This document shows positions 1 to 10,648 of a DNA stretch of 64,000 bases, piece by piece. Each line of letters starts with the position of its first letter. Within the stretch, counting starts at the first letter, position 1. The notes under the pieces are model-generated. The model was not told the origin of the DNA and searched no databases. It was given only the letters and a program-made list of their open reading frames with translations. The stretch spans positions 1,240,001-1,304,000 of the forward strand of contig CAKMXJ010000037.1 of NCBI GenBank assembly GCA_928724745.1, given 5' to 3'. Source of the stretch: Anthracocystis setariae (lineage: Eukaryota > Basidiomycota > Ustilaginomycetes > Ustilaginales > Ustilaginaceae). The position numbers were made by a program, and so were the translations under genes.

Positions 1-2870
1 TTCCTCGCTTCGCCCTTCTCCTCGCCCAACCTCGCGCCACCCAAAGGCGGGTTGAACAAACTCATCGGCCTTGCCCTCGCCTTAAACGGACTACCCGCTG
101 GACCTTCTTCTACCACCATACGTCTTCTCAGCGTGTTGCCCGCATCCGACGCCTTGAGCGGTGACCTTCTCGCGGGACTCGCTAGATTCTCCACCATCTC
201 CTTGGTCTGATCGTGGGCTAGCTCCATCAAGCGCACATTGACTCTCCTAACCCGCTCGCCCTCCGCCTGCAGTTCGGCGATGAAGCTGTCCTTTTCCTCG
301 AGCTTCTTGCGCAGCTCGTTGAGCTGGTCCTCGTATTCGCGCTCGACGTCTTCGCGAATCTTGGGTGGCGCATCAGTCGCCTGTGCCTCGCACACCGCTT
401 CGAGCTCGCTAACCTGTTGGCGCAGAGATACGATGAGGCTCTGCTGGTCCGAAGGCGAAGAGGGTAGAGCAGGGCGTGTGGAGAGTTCAGCCGTGAGCGC
501 CGAGATGCGTCGATTGGCCAGGAACAGCTTTTCAGCCAGCAGGTGGGGCGGGTCCGAAAATCCGAATAGATGTGGTGGAGGTCGCGATTTGGTCGGACTG
601 ACGGGACGCGCGAAAGCCGAGGTGGTGACCGAAGACGACTGCGACGTGCTCCGTGAAGTCGTCGGCGTCGAGTTGCCAAAGCTAACCGCCGAAGAGGTCG
701 CCGAGGCAGTGCGAAGAGTCCGACCCTCCTCCTCGCCAGCCGAGTCCGGAGAGTCAAGGTCATAATCACGACCTCCACGAACCACCAGCGAACCGATAAG
801 GTCCAACCTCTCCTGCAACTCTCGAATACGTTCATCATCCACCTCCACCACCTCGGGCTGTACTGGCTTGTTCGACTGCAAATCAGCCACCATCTTGCGC
901 AGAGCATCCGCCTCGGTCTGATACCGTAGAATCAAAGCCTGCGCCTCGGCTCCAATCCCACCGCCCAACGACGAATCCACTTCATTGCGCCTGGCGTTCA
1001 GGTTGACTTTCTTGATGCGCTTGGCAAAGTTCAGAGTGGACAGGCTTTCGTCCACCGCGCTCGGGTTGGGATTGATCGTACATACCACCGCCACCCTGGC
1101 GTTGCCGGATAACGAGTTTTGCAGGATGCGCGTGAGTTTGCTGTCGCGATACGGGATGTGAGCTGTCGAGTTGGCGCTCTTCTCCGACAGCGCATAGATG
1201 ACTTTGCCAAGCGTCAGGAGAGACTTGTTGATGTGCGCACCTTCCGCACGACGATCGGATCCTTGCGAGACGTATTTCTCGGACCCGGCAAGATCGATCA
1301 GACACAGTTCGGAGACCGTCACCTTTTTGCCCATCTTGCTCTTCTCGAGCTCGCCGTTCCTCTCCCAAGACTCGATGGTGACCTTGAAGCAGGTGTGAGA
1401 TCGTGAGCTGCGTTCGTTCCAGTCGGTGGCGCCAACATGTCTGTTCGACTGGCCTCTGGCGAGGAGTTCTCTGACCTGGGCAGCCGAGGTGACGATTTCC
1501 TCTCGTAGCGGATGGACAGTGGTCGCTTTACCTGCCCTCTTCCTCTTGTCGTCCCTAACCTGCGGCACATTGGAAGGCTCGAGGAGATCCTTGACCACCT
1601 CGTTCCAGATTTCGAGGTAGCTCGCCCTCAACAGATACTCCCTGGTGGCACTGCTCTGCTTGATGCCTCTGAAGATATCCCTGACCGCCCTCGGGATGAT
1701 GCCTGCTTCCTGTCCCGTTTCATCTCCACTGAGCGTAAACGTCTTTCCGGAAGCCGTCTGACCGTAGGCGAAGACGACAGCGTCGTATCCATCCAAAGCG
1801 GCTCTCACCAACGGTCTGGCAACCGAAATGTACACAGGACGGTTTGCCGAGCCAGTCTGAATGCCATCGAATGTGAACGGGCCGAGGTTGGCAGATTGGG
1901 TGCGGGTGGAAGCGATCGAAGTTTCCAGCGCCACAGTGCCCAAGTAGGGATTGGCGACCCATGCACATTCTTCTCCGCGTTTAGGCGGCCGAAGACGGAC
2001 GTGCACCTGTACTGTTTCTTGTCCGTTGGGTTCGTCAGCGTTGTCTGCGTCGTAGACGAAGCTGCAATCTCCATTGGCTTCCACTTCGTTCGAGATTTCG
2101 TTCGACTGCACCCAGTTGGAGGAAGAATGAGCAGCGTAGGTTTCCACATCCCGGATCGCCTGCTGCGTTGGTTGCGCTAGGCGAGGAGCAGCTACTGCCT
2201 TCTGTAAAGCAGTTGGGCGGAGTGCGGAAGTGGAAGCATGCTTCTTGGGCGAGCGTATGCGTGCGGCAACGTCGGCTGACACGGCAGCTTTGATCTTTGG
2301 CGTGGCAGGAACCGTCGGAGGTGATGTGCGGGTAGCCATTACCATATTCGTCGGCGTATGCGATCTAGGTCTTGAATAGACTTGGGTTTCGAGAGTTGGT
2401 CGGGGTTGAATCACGGGCGTGGCGGCTGGTGAGGATGGGGCACTGGACTGAAGTTGAAGGGTGAGATTGCGAGAAGCCGACCGAGTTGTCCTAGGTTGAG
2501 AGGGTGGCTGACGGCGTTGTAAGTGCTGCTGAGCAGTGAAGGGTGAAAGTGGGTGCGAAGTTGTGTCCAATGCTGATGCGGGTCGAATGGATCCGCGGTC
2601 AACACTGAGGGTTGCGGTCGCCTTGGTATTTGCGTCAAGGTTCGGCAAGGAGTCTACACTAGCGCTGCCTTCGGCAACGAGGTATGCGTATGGAACGGCC
2701 TTGGTTTGCTTGCGCTTGGGAACAAATGGTTCTCGGATGGCGGAACTGCGTCGATCGTCACTAGCCGTCTCGTTCTCGGAAGGGGTGGTAGGGGACGAGG
2801 ACAGGTGCGAGGGCAAGAGTGGACTGCGTGGGGCAGTTGCTGCTGTTGCCCGCGTGACTGCAGGTGACAT
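1..2870 (-). CDS. Kinesin-7 family motor protein (C-terminus cut by window edge)
   Basis: The frame is open from an ATG at 2868-2870 to the left edge, giving about 956 residues without a stop, so the C-terminus is missing. The first ~190 residues are Ser/Pro/Thr-rich and disordered. A kinesin motor follows: the P-loop GQTASGKT lies near 1750-1770, then NERSSRSHT (switch I), DLAGSEK (switch II) and a HIPYRDSKLTRILQ segment. After the motor comes the neck-like SLSTLNFAKRIKKV, then a long predicted coiled coil broken by a Ser-rich linker. An N-terminal motor with the AYGQTASGKT loop fits kinesin-7 (CENP-E/Kip2-like), a plus-end motor. A second in-frame ATG lies at 2343-2345, but the open frame and composition favour the upstream start. 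The subfamily call is family knowledge and should be tested phylogenetically. Confidence 0.85.
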   Translation of the reverse strand, partial: MSPAVTRATAATAPRSPLLPSHLSSSPTTPSENETASDDRRSSAIREPFVPKRKQTKAVPYAYLVAEGSASVDSLPNLDANTKATATLSVDRGSIRPASALDTTSHPLSPFTAQQHLQRRQPPSQPRTTRSASRNLTLQLQSSAPSSPAATPVIQPRPTLETQVYSRPRSHTPTNMVMATRTSPPTVPATPKIKAAVSADVAARIRSPKKHASTSALRPTALQKAVAAPRLAQPTQQAIRDVETYAAHSSSNWVQSNEISNEVEANGDCSFVYDADNADEPNGQETVQVHVRLRPPKRGEECAWVANPYLGTVALETSIASTRTQSANLGPFTFDGIQTGSANRPVYISVARPLVRAALDGYDAVVFAYGQTASGKTFTLSGDETGQEAGIIPRAVRDIFRGIKQSSATREYLLRASYLEIWNEVVKDLLEPSNVPQVRDDKRKRAGKATTVHPLREEIVTSAAQVRELLARGQSNRHVGATDWNERSSRSHTCFKVTIESWERNGELEKSKMGKKVTVSELCLIDLAGSEKYVSQGSDRRAEGAHINKSLLTLGKVIYALSEKSANSTAHIPYRDSKLTRILQNSLSGNARVAVVCTINPNPSAVDESLSTLNFAKRIKKVNLNARRNEVDSSLGGGIGAEAQALILRYQTEADALRKMVADLQSNKPVQPEVVEVDDERIRELQERLDLIGSLVVRGGRDYDLDSPDSAGEEEGRTLRTASATSSAVSFGNSTPTTSRSTSQSSSVTTSAFARPVSPTKSRPPPHLFGFSDPPHLLAEKLFLANRRISALTAELSTRPALPSSPSDQQSLIVSLRQQVSELEAVCEAQATDAPPKIREDVEREYEDQLNELRKKLEEKDSFIAELQAEGERVRRVNVRLMELAHDQTKEMVENLASPARRSPLKASDAGNTLRRRMVVEEGPAGSPFKARARPMSLFNPPLGGARLGEEKGEAR

Positions 2871-3565
2871 GAGACAAGGTTGGATTCTATATGCAAGCTG
2901 ACACCCACAACTCAAGTATTGCCGGGCAGCTTTGTCTGTGCTGTATGCAGTTTGATGAAGTCGAGCGTCGACCAGGGGGGGGGGGGTATTCTGCTGGACT
3001 GAACAAGCGTTCCTATAATGCAGATCGTCTTCCACGTCGGCCCAAGTTCTTGAAAAAGTCAAGAGGGAGAAGGAAAAGCAATGATGGCGTGGCGAAGCGA
3101 AGCCAAGATCAGATCATCCAGGGTTCAAAGGGGTTTCGGTTCAAAGAGGTTCGATGCTGCTTGTCGTTCAAAGCTGAGAAAAAAGAGTTGCAGTCTGCAA
3201 CCGCAGCGCCCAAAAGACCAACACTTTTCTCCGGCTCACGGGCCAAACTACGCGTGTCGTAACGTTTGTGCACTTTTCTTGCACGTGACGCCAAATTATA
3301 TAAGAGCATGTCAGAAAATTGAGAGCTCACATTGAATCTCTTTTTTTTTTTTCGCTGTTCCGAACTGAACTGCTCTTGCATGACTTCAAATGCAGCCCCC
3401 CCCACAATGGCCGTTGACTCGACAGCATAGCCAATAGAACCTTTCAAACGTTGCAATGACCTTGGTATCGTGACATGTCGATTAAACTGATTGCATGAAC
3501 GGTACTGAATATACAAATGCTGTGTGACTCCTGAACTATGGAGGAGAGAGCGCCTACTACTGCCA
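2871..3565. other. Intergenic: kinesin-7 promoter and ammonium transporter 3' end
   Basis: Gap of 695 bp between two minus-strand genes. It holds an 11-bp poly(G) run near 2978-2988, a CACGTGAC element at 3282-3289, an AT-rich stretch at 3292-3304 and poly(T) near 3340-3352. Small reading frames here have no recognisable domain, and I see no gene. Confidence 0.6.
3282..3289. promoter_or_regulatory. CACGTGAC E-box-like element upstream of the kinesin-7 gene
   Basis: The palindrome CACGTG with a flanking AC sits about 410 bp upstream of the kinesin-7 start. Fungal bHLH factors such as Cbf1 bind this core. Similar elements lie upstream of several other genes in the window. Function is inferred only. 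Confidence 0.3.
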
Positions 3566-5179
3566 TCATTGCTTGGAAGCAGCTTGTGCTGCGCTGCTAT
3601 CCTTTTCCGACTCAATTTTGTTGTCTTGCGCCTGGCGAGGAGGGGTGTGGACGCTATCCTGCAAGTTGCCCGTATCCTGATTGCTCGAGTTGGACTCGGA
3701 GCGCAGCGAATCGTCGGTGACGACACCGGGCACCTTCTCGTGCATATCGAGCGTCATTCCGTGGTTAGGTTGGTAGTTGCCTTCCAAGTCGCGGTTGATG
3801 AACGCATAGTCGTACGCCCATTCACCACACTGGTCCTCGTCCATACCCACAATCTCGCCCATCTCGGACGCGCGGAAGGGCCCAATGAAAGGAGTGTGGT
3901 CGAGAACAAACATGATGGCAAACGTAACACCACCGCACCATGCAGTCACGGCAACGCACCATGCGAGCTGATAGGCGAGTTGGATAAAGTGGCCATCCAG
4001 CCATCCACCAGGGATCACCAGGTAACCATCGTTGTTGGCGACCGAAGCCTGGGTGAAGATACCCGTCAACAGCGTGCCAACGTAGCCAGCGAGCGCGTGA
4101 ACCGAGAAGACATCCATGACATCATCAACGCGCATGGGTCCCTTGAGCACGGTGGCAAAGTTGGACACTACAGCGGCGACAACACCGATGAGGACCGAAG
4201 CAGGCAGACCCACAAACCCAGCGGCGGGAGTGATAGCGACCAGACCAGCAATGGCACCCGTGCAGAAACCAACCACGGACCATTTGCGCTCCAGACGGAA
4301 ATCCATGAGCATCCAGGTGAGACCGGCAGCCGAACCGGCCAGGTTGGTAGTGCTGACAGCCATGGCAGCGCGAATGTTGGCAGCGATCGTGGAACCACCG
4401 TTGAAACCGATCCAGCCCATCCACAGGAATGCAGTGCCGAGAACAATGTGAGAAACGTTGTGAGGCTTGAAGAGCAAACGTTCGGTGCCGTAACCCGAAC
4501 GAGGGCCGAGGTAGTAGGAAATGACCAGACCGGTGATACCCGAGTTGATCTCGACGGGTCCACCGCCGGCGTAGTCGAGCACACCCCACTTGTAAGCCCA
4601 GCCGGTCGGGTTCCAGATCCAGCATGCAATCACGTCGTAGACGAGCGTAGTCCACACAAAGGTGAAGACGAGGAACGGCCAGACGCGTCCACGCTCGCAG
4701 GCAGCACCGATGGCAATGGCGGGGACCAAGTTGGCAAACATGCACTGGTAGATCGAGTAGACGATCTCGGGCACCTTGTTGTTGGCTTGCGAGACAGGGT
4801 TCTGCAAGACATGCATGTGACCGAAGTTGCGAAGGTTGCCGAGGAAGGCGCCGGACGTCTGGGAGAAGGCGAGCGAGTAGCCCCAGAAGAACCATTGGAA
4901 CGAAGTGACGGCGAGAGCGGCAAGGGTGAGGAGCAAGAGGTGGAGGGCGTTTTTCCTTCTTGCGAGACCCGAGTAGAGGTAGCCGAGACCGGGGATCATG
5001 ATCCAGACGAGAGCGGTACATGTGAGCACCCATGCGATGTCACCTGGGCTGTAAGCAGCGACGAGCGAGTTGTTGGCACCATATGAGACGATGATGTCCG
5101 TGCCGTTGGGCGAAACCAATCTGGAGCCGTCAGAGGTGCCCTTGGGTGCATCGAGCACACCATATGTGATGTTGACCAT
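3566..5179 (-). CDS. Ammonium transporter (Mep/Amt/Rh family)
   Basis: Protein of 537 residues, typical for fungal Mep proteins. The N-terminus is extracellular, about 11 membrane segments run from residue ~45 to ~440, and a hydrophilic cytoplasmic tail follows. Family signatures visible are DYAGGGPVEINSG (202-214), the pore His region DVFSVHALAG (H361) and a WMGWIGFNGGS stretch. The first twin-His position is Glu (E210), as in yeast Mep1/Mep3, whereas Mep2-type sensors carry His. The protein imports ammonium across the plasma membrane. Smuts have two such permeases (Ump1 and Ump2 in U. maydis); which one this is cannot be settled from sequence alone. The start ATG at 5177-5179 gives the expected short N-terminus. 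The 2.75 kb upstream gap has many GATAAG sites, consistent with nitrogen catabolite control. Confidence 0.95.
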   Translation of the reverse strand: MVNITYGVLDAPKGTSDGSRLVSPNGTDIIVSYGANNSLVAAYSPGDIAWVLTCTALVWIMIPGLGYLYSGLARRKNALHLLLLTLAALAVTSFQWFFWGYSLAFSQTSGAFLGNLRNFGHMHVLQNPVSQANNKVPEIVYSIYQCMFANLVPAIAIGAACERGRVWPFLVFTFVWTTLVYDVIACWIWNPTGWAYKWGVLDYAGGGPVEINSGITGLVISYYLGPRSGYGTERLLFKPHNVSHIVLGTAFLWMGWIGFNGGSTIAANIRAAMAVSTTNLAGSAAGLTWMLMDFRLERKWSVVGFCTGAIAGLVAITPAAGFVGLPASVLIGVVAAVVSNFATVLKGPMRVDDVMDVFSVHALAGYVGTLLTGIFTQASVANNDGYLVIPGGWLDGHFIQLAYQLAWCVAVTAWCGGVTFAIMFVLDHTPFIGPFRASEMGEIVGMDEDQCGEWAYDYAFINRDLEGNYQPNHGMTLDMHEKVPGVVTDDSLRSESNSSNQDTGNLQDSVHTPPRQAQDNKIESEKDSSAAQAASKQ

Positions 5180-6149
5180 GTTGACGGAATGAACACCTCA
5201 AGGTGGGATGGTGAGGATGGGATCGAGTAGATAGAGGGACAGATGGCGTAGAGGTGGTGCGAGAAGAGCGACGCGGAAGCGGATGTATGCCTTGATGTCG
5301 TTGGCAGAGTCGATGAAGCTTGGCTCGGCGTTATCAGTCAAGAGGCCAGCGCAACAGCAGCGAGATACAAACTAAGGTCAAAGTGAAAGATGGGACCGCG
5401 TAGAAAGCGAAGACGGAAGGGAGGATTAGAGGACGTCCGAGAGATGGAGGGAATGGAGAAGGAGATAGGGTGCGACCACGAAAGTGTTTAGGGAGGAAAG
5501 ACAATGACTCGGGGAGATGGGATAGGGTTAAAGGGTATATGTATCGTGAAGCAAAGTGGCTTCCAGTGCAAAAGACGGGCACGAATTGGACAGTACAGTC
5601 TTGGGACTTGGGGGGGAAGAGTTGCTTAAAGAAGAAAGGTGCCTGCAGCGGGGATGAGGACGAGGAGGAATGAAATGCCAGATAGATTACAGATGGGATG
5701 GGGGCAGGGATGAGCCGAGTAAAAGTTTGATTCCGTTTCTGTTTGGGAGTAGGGCAAGATCAAAGTAGTGACAGTAGTGTAGTACAGTAAGGACCTGTAA
5801 GTGGACCAAGAGTGATGGCGAGGCGGTGGCTAAGGCCAAGACGAATGAAACACACAGGGTTCATCCACCCACCCACGGCTTCAAGGGAGCGAGTTTGTAC
5901 GACAAATGTTTGTTGCTTGAGCCAAGTCGACGCAGCCTCGCAGCCTCGCAGCCTCAAATCCGTCTGCGTCCGCAGCGACAGTACAGAGAGTACAGTTAGT
6001 TGTGCGGCGAAAAACCAAAAATAATGACGGAATGCCCGTTTTCAACCTTGCCGTGTTACACTCTGACATTCCGAGTTTTTGTGTCTCTTTGCCTGTAAAG
6101 CATACCCGCCATCATTAATTCCACGAATCGAGCAAGGTCATTCATTATT

Positions 6150-6153
<4 letters not shown>

Positions 6154-6185
<32 letters not shown>
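6154..6185. repeat. (GA)n microsatellite
   Basis: Uninterrupted alternating AG over about 32 bp in the intergenic region upstream of the ammonium transporter. Confidence 0.95.
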
Positions 6186-6190
<5 letters not shown>

Positions 6191-6777
6191 CTTGTTGAGG
6201 CCAAGACGAGCCAAGACAGTGATAGGGGGGTGGGGGTTCGACGGATACAGTACGGTATGATTCACGTTCACATTGCGTGAAAAATGAAAACGTTAACAAA
6301 CAATTAATATTATTGCTGGTTCATCAGGGCTCGATTCACACACACTACTACAGTAGTGTACTTTGTACTCTTCTGTATCCTTAGCTTCCAGTTGTTGTCA
6401 TATGGGAGCTTAAGAGTTGCAACAGCATACATGAAAGAATCTATCGTATCTATTTACCATTGAAGGTGTAGCATGAAAGCGTGCCAAGCTGTATCTGACA
6501 TGCCGAGCTTTCCATCGATGTCATTGGGTCAAGGGTCAGGTCTTGGGAGCACTCATGCTGGAAGACGGTCTGATGGTGGTTGATATTTTTCAAATTGGAA
6601 ATCATTTTGGCCCTTTTGCTCCTCTTCCACTGCGAAAGACCAAGTGGTATACGTAAGTGGTCACAGCCAAGACTTTTCCGATCTTCTCTTGGATTCGCGG
6701 GAGGTAGGTGGGATTGAGGGTGGGGAGGAGCGGGGGGAAAGATGAGGATAGGGGCGTCGACTTTGGTAGAAGCATCC

Positions 6778-7692
6778 CTTATCTCTCAAGTCGACGCATG
6801 GAACGACGCAATTTCAGCCAAAAAACAACATGACTGCATCGGGTTAGACAGATAGAATGCATGGCGCGGTCGGGTCGGAGTGCGCTCAACTCGAAAATTG
6901 TCCGTATCCGTGATAAGAGAACGGCTTGTCAACCAATCAGAACGCGCTATTTCAGCTTTGTCCTTATCTCTCATCGCCGTCGTACTGTAGTGCATGTTCC
7001 TCACCTAGCCTTGTTCAGTTTCCCCTTCTTTCGTAGCTGCCGGGCGCTTGCTGCTAACCCTCTGACCCTTGCTTGTCGCACACGGCGCTGGCATGAATCG
7101 CTCCCAGACCCATTCGTCCACTCGCACGAAAGCTTTATCGCTGTCAGCCGGCGGTAAAGATAAGCCTTGCACCTCTATAACAGCACACAACCACAACACC
7201 GGCCTCGTCAGGAACGCCAGTTATGCTCAATAATGGTATGAGCTCAGTTCGTTTATAAGAGGGAGAAGGAAGCATGACGTAGTGCCAAGAGCCAAGACGC
7301 ATGTTTCTACTGTACAGTACTGCACTCTATTCAGAGCGATGGGCGTGCATGATGTGGGGTGCGCACACCCAAGCCTACTGGAAACGTCAAAGATAACAAG
7401 GCAGAGGCACCGATGGAGCCTAACTTGGCACACCGAGTTTGAGATAACACACCAAACATGGTGACATAAACTTGCGAGCAAGTTTGAGATGTACGCAAAT
7501 CCTCCGATCTCTCTTCTGGCATGGGGGAAATGACAAGCATGAGCGGAACGCAAGGGCATAGATAAGGCAGCACGACCACAAGGGACAGAGCAGCAGAGAC
7601 GCCTTATCTTTTCGGACAAGACGGCGCCGGAGAATAGATGGCATGATAGATTGTGACGTCAAGTCAAAACGCGGGGTACAGCGAGAGATAAG
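6778..7692. promoter_or_regulatory. Cluster of GATAAG sites (putative GATA-factor control region)
   Basis: Exact GATAAG or its complement CTTATC occurs at 6778, 6912, 6963, 7159, 7561, 7603 and 7687, with weaker GATAA at 7392 and 7442. Chance would give roughly 0.4-0.5 hexamers in 915 bp counting both strands. In fungi, AreA/Nit2-type GATA activators bind GATAAG upstream of nitrogen genes, and the siderophore regulator Urbs1 binds a related core. The cluster lies 1.6-2.5 kb upstream of the ammonium transporter ATG and 3' of the JmjC gene, so the transporter is the more likely target. Binding is inferred. Confidence 0.5.
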
Positions 7693-7928
7693 GTCAAGCA
7701 TGCCCATGTGCAGTGGATTGAGCTTATTCTCCTCTCCTTCTACCGGGTTGGATCCTTTCGGTGCGAGTACTGTGCTCTTAGACGCCGGGCTTGCATGGTT
7801 TTCGCGACCTTGCAGCCTGTCTTTTGACATTTCTTCCATACTGAAGTGCACTGTGATGGACAGGTCCAAATCTCGGCGTACTACATCGTTGCCTCTGTCT
7901 GACCCGAAATCCACCCCCCCCCCTCCGC

Positions 7929-9920
7929 CTATCGCCGCGCTTTCTTGCTCTTGCTCTTGCTCTTTTCATTGTCTCCGTCCTTCTTGTCCGAGTGCTTGGC
8001 CCGTTCCATGCGTACGAGTTCCTCGACCGTCCTTGCCTTGTTCACCCGTTCACGAAGAGACGCAAGCATCTCCTCCGCCTTGTGCAGGCTGCCTACATAG
8101 TGGGTTGGTACAGCCTCGCGCGCCGCTTTCTGCTGCTTGATCGTCTTGTCGTCGGCATTCTCCGCGATGAAAGGATCCTGGATGAGTTCCAGATCATCAC
8201 TAAGCGTCTGACAAACCAGTTCGATGCCATTGAGCACCTTGATCGGAGGCACGATATCGACCAAATCCTTGACCTCAACCTTGACACTCTCCTCATTCAC
8301 TTGCTCGCCCTTCACCCTTTCAACCTTGTTCGTGCTGGGCTTAACACCATCCAACGGCTCCAACCTTTGATGCCAACCCTTGGCCACAAACCAACTCAAC
8401 CGCTTGAGATGAGGAAACCTAAACTTTTTGGGCACCTTGGTGGCTTCTTCGATCTCGACCAGCTTCCACTGCGTCTGAACGTTCCAGTCGGTCAAAAAGT
8501 TGCCGCCTACTACCAGCGTGTTCATGGGCGTGTACACGCAATGCAACCATCCCGACGGGATCAACATGGTCTCTCCTGGTCTAATATCGACTCTTGTGAG
8601 GCCATGAAGATGGTCTCCGAGCCAGTCAAAGTCTTGCCGCGTGCTGCTACACCACGCTTTGTATGCGGCCAGGTTTCGAGCTGTGGGTGGAGCGAATAGG
8701 AACGTCTTCTGTCCCCAAATGACATGGTAATAGACACTGCTTCCAGCGAAATCGATATGCCAGTCTGAATAGGCACCCTCGACGCCCATAAGCACATATC
8801 GTTGCACTTTGGGCCAGGAGTTGTCCGCACAGTGCTCGTCCCTGCGCTCGGGCGGCCAGTCGCGCGTGACCCAGTCCAAATCGCGGACAAGTTGGGGCGC
8901 TTCAACGTAGGCTTGCATTGGCGTGCCCGTGACTTCGAGCGAAATCACATTGAGCGTTTTCTTCTTCTTTTCCTTGGGCGTTGCGAAATACTCGGCCCAT
9001 TCCGAGATGGTCCAAGAAGCCTTGGACGAGGACTGAGAAGCCACATCGATGACTTCAACGGGAGTGTCGGGACCGATGATGTTGGCGATGTCAAAGATGG
9101 TGGTTTCTGGCGGTGGTACCACCATGCCTGGGATCGATGTCTGTCGAGGTTCCAAGTGCGGCTGGTTCTTTTTGGTTTTGGCCATCTTGCTGTTCTTTGC
9201 AGCCTTGACTGCGGCATCTGGCTCGGTCTTGATGGCAGCGGTTTCGACAGCGTCATGGTCGTCTTTTGCGGGAGCAGGCACGAGTACCGGCTGCCTGAGC
9301 GCATCTTGATCGTTCAACAGCCACTCGATTGTCCAGTGGTTGCCGTCCATTCTGCTAAAGTTGTCCGGTTCGAACTCGTGCGTCTCCAAGAACCCTTTCC
9401 ATCTACCCAATGGATCGGCTGGAATACCTTGCTGGATGGCTGCATAGTCCACCTCGAGCTTGGCCCTGGCCGACTTCCTCCTGGGTGCCCTCTCGACGTT
9501 GGCCAACACGGCTTTACTGGAACTTGCGCCGGAATCGAACGCCTGCCTGGACCTGTTGATGCAAGCTTGGCAAAACCATTTGGCGTAATCGTCGGGATTT
9601 GCAAGTGAAATACAGATGCAATGAAACCATGTGCTACATTGAGAGCAGCAAATCCAGGTTTCACGATCCGAGGCGGCGCCAGGACCAGGGGTGGGCTTGG
9701 GCTGACCGGGGAGAGGACAGGCGGCACAGTCCAGCTCGGACTCGTCGATGGGTTCGGCTCGTTTCTTTGGCTGCTTTGCGGGGTTAGGTGGTGGTGTTGT
9801 GACGGGAGACTTTGCTCGTTTGCGTGGACTAGTGCGCAGACGAGGGAGCTCAAAGGATGAGGACGAAGAGCCAATGCGCTCGCCGTTGAGTCGGGACGGT
9901 GCAGCTGCCACAGTACTCAT
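7929..9920 (-). CDS. PHD finger and JmjC domain histone lysine demethylase (KDM2/Jhd1-like)
   Basis: Protein of 663 residues. A basic, Ser/Pro-rich N-terminus precedes a PHD finger at about 65-120, with ligands C65, C68, C92, C95, H100, C103, C117 and C120. The JmjC domain covers about 345-500. The iron ligands are seen as HID (H388, D390) and H460 in SGWLHCVY, and K405 is in place to bind 2-oxoglutarate, so it looks catalytically competent. The PHD-JmjC order and the GQKTFLFAPPT motif match the KDM2/JHDM1 family, which removes methyl groups from histone H3 (mainly K36). The C-terminus is Lys-rich and probably nuclear-targeting. No intron is needed. It is followed on the same strand, after a long gap, by the ammonium transporter. 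Confidence 0.9.
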   Translation of the reverse strand: MSTVAAAPSRLNGERIGSSSSSFELPRLRTSPRKRAKSPVTTPPPNPAKQPKKRAEPIDESELDCAACPLPGQPKPTPGPGAASDRETWICCSQCSTWFHCICISLANPDDYAKWFCQACINRSRQAFDSGASSSKAVLANVERAPRRKSARAKLEVDYAAIQQGIPADPLGRWKGFLETHEFEPDNFSRMDGNHWTIEWLLNDQDALRQPVLVPAPAKDDHDAVETAAIKTEPDAAVKAAKNSKMAKTKKNQPHLEPRQTSIPGMVVPPPETTIFDIANIIGPDTPVEVIDVASQSSSKASWTISEWAEYFATPKEKKKKTLNVISLEVTGTPMQAYVEAPQLVRDLDWVTRDWPPERRDEHCADNSWPKVQRYVLMGVEGAYSDWHIDFAGSSVYYHVIWGQKTFLFAPPTARNLAAYKAWCSSTRQDFDWLGDHLHGLTRVDIRPGETMLIPSGWLHCVYTPMNTLVVGGNFLTDWNVQTQWKLVEIEEATKVPKKFRFPHLKRLSWFVAKGWHQRLEPLDGVKPSTNKVERVKGEQVNEESVKVEVKDLVDIVPPIKVLNGIELVCQTLSDDLELIQDPFIAENADDKTIKQQKAAREAVPTHYVGSLHKAEEMLASLRERVNKARTVEELVRMERAKHSDKKDGDNEKSKSKSKKARR

Positions 9921-10617
9921 GATGTGGCAGCTGAGGAGTCAAATGAGATTCTGTGTTGTTAAGATAGCCCTACGATGATGCGTGATTTTTGTCCGGATGG
10001 AAAGTGGGAGGGGAGATCGAAACAATGTCGTGTGATCAGTCCGGATACGCAAGATTACAAGCTGTCCAGAGGATCTTGGATTTTTGTGGAGGAAGAGAGG
10101 CTCGAAGTGGTGGTGTTGAAGATTGAGCAAAAGATGGAGATTGCTGAAGCTGATGCAATGTAGAGACGGCAGCTTGGATGGTGGAGGAGGATCGAGAAGA
10201 AGTGACGAGCAAGGGTGGCGCGAGCGTGCTTCCTTGTCCGGGGTCTGCATCGGCTGCTTGTCACGAGGACAAAGGCGAAAAAAAAGAAGATGAATATGGC
10301 AAACTGCAGCTCAGCCTTTCAAAGAAAAAGAAGAGAAAAACGGAGAGAGCGCTTCTGAGCCAAGTTGAGCTCTAAATTCTCACACTCTACTTTTCCTGTG
10401 TGTCGCAGCGCCGAGTGACAAACAGAAAACCCTGCATCGGATTGGTTCCGTTTTGGTGAATTTTTCATCTTTGTTGATTCTGCTGAGCTAACATTGTTGA
10501 AGCCCTGCAAAAAAAAACACTGGAACTGTCAGAGTGACGTAGCTGCAAATGGCATGTGATGAAGCCCTCTAAGAGAACGGTGGTCGAGACGCGCGGGCCA
10601 CAAACGCACCAACCAAC

Positions 10618-10648
<31 letters not shown>

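Larger units (their letters stand above)
5180..7928. other. Long intergenic region upstream of the ammonium transporter
   Basis: No convincing gene in 2.75 kb. Contents: a tandem CGCAGCCT repeat (three copies, 5931-5954), a (GA)n microsatellite at 6154-6185, seven exact GATAAG/CTTATC hexamers between 6778 and 7692, six TAC(T/A)GTA heptamers between 5783 and 7319, and a poly(C) run near 7913-7922. The short frames in both strands lack domains and look random. It probably holds the transporter's 5' UTR and long promoter plus the 3' UTR of the JmjC gene. Confidence 0.6.

Noticed and set aside
3524..5086. 520-codon plus-strand frame opposite the ammonium transporter
   Set aside because: Antisense shadow; no domain, while the minus strand encodes a complete transporter.
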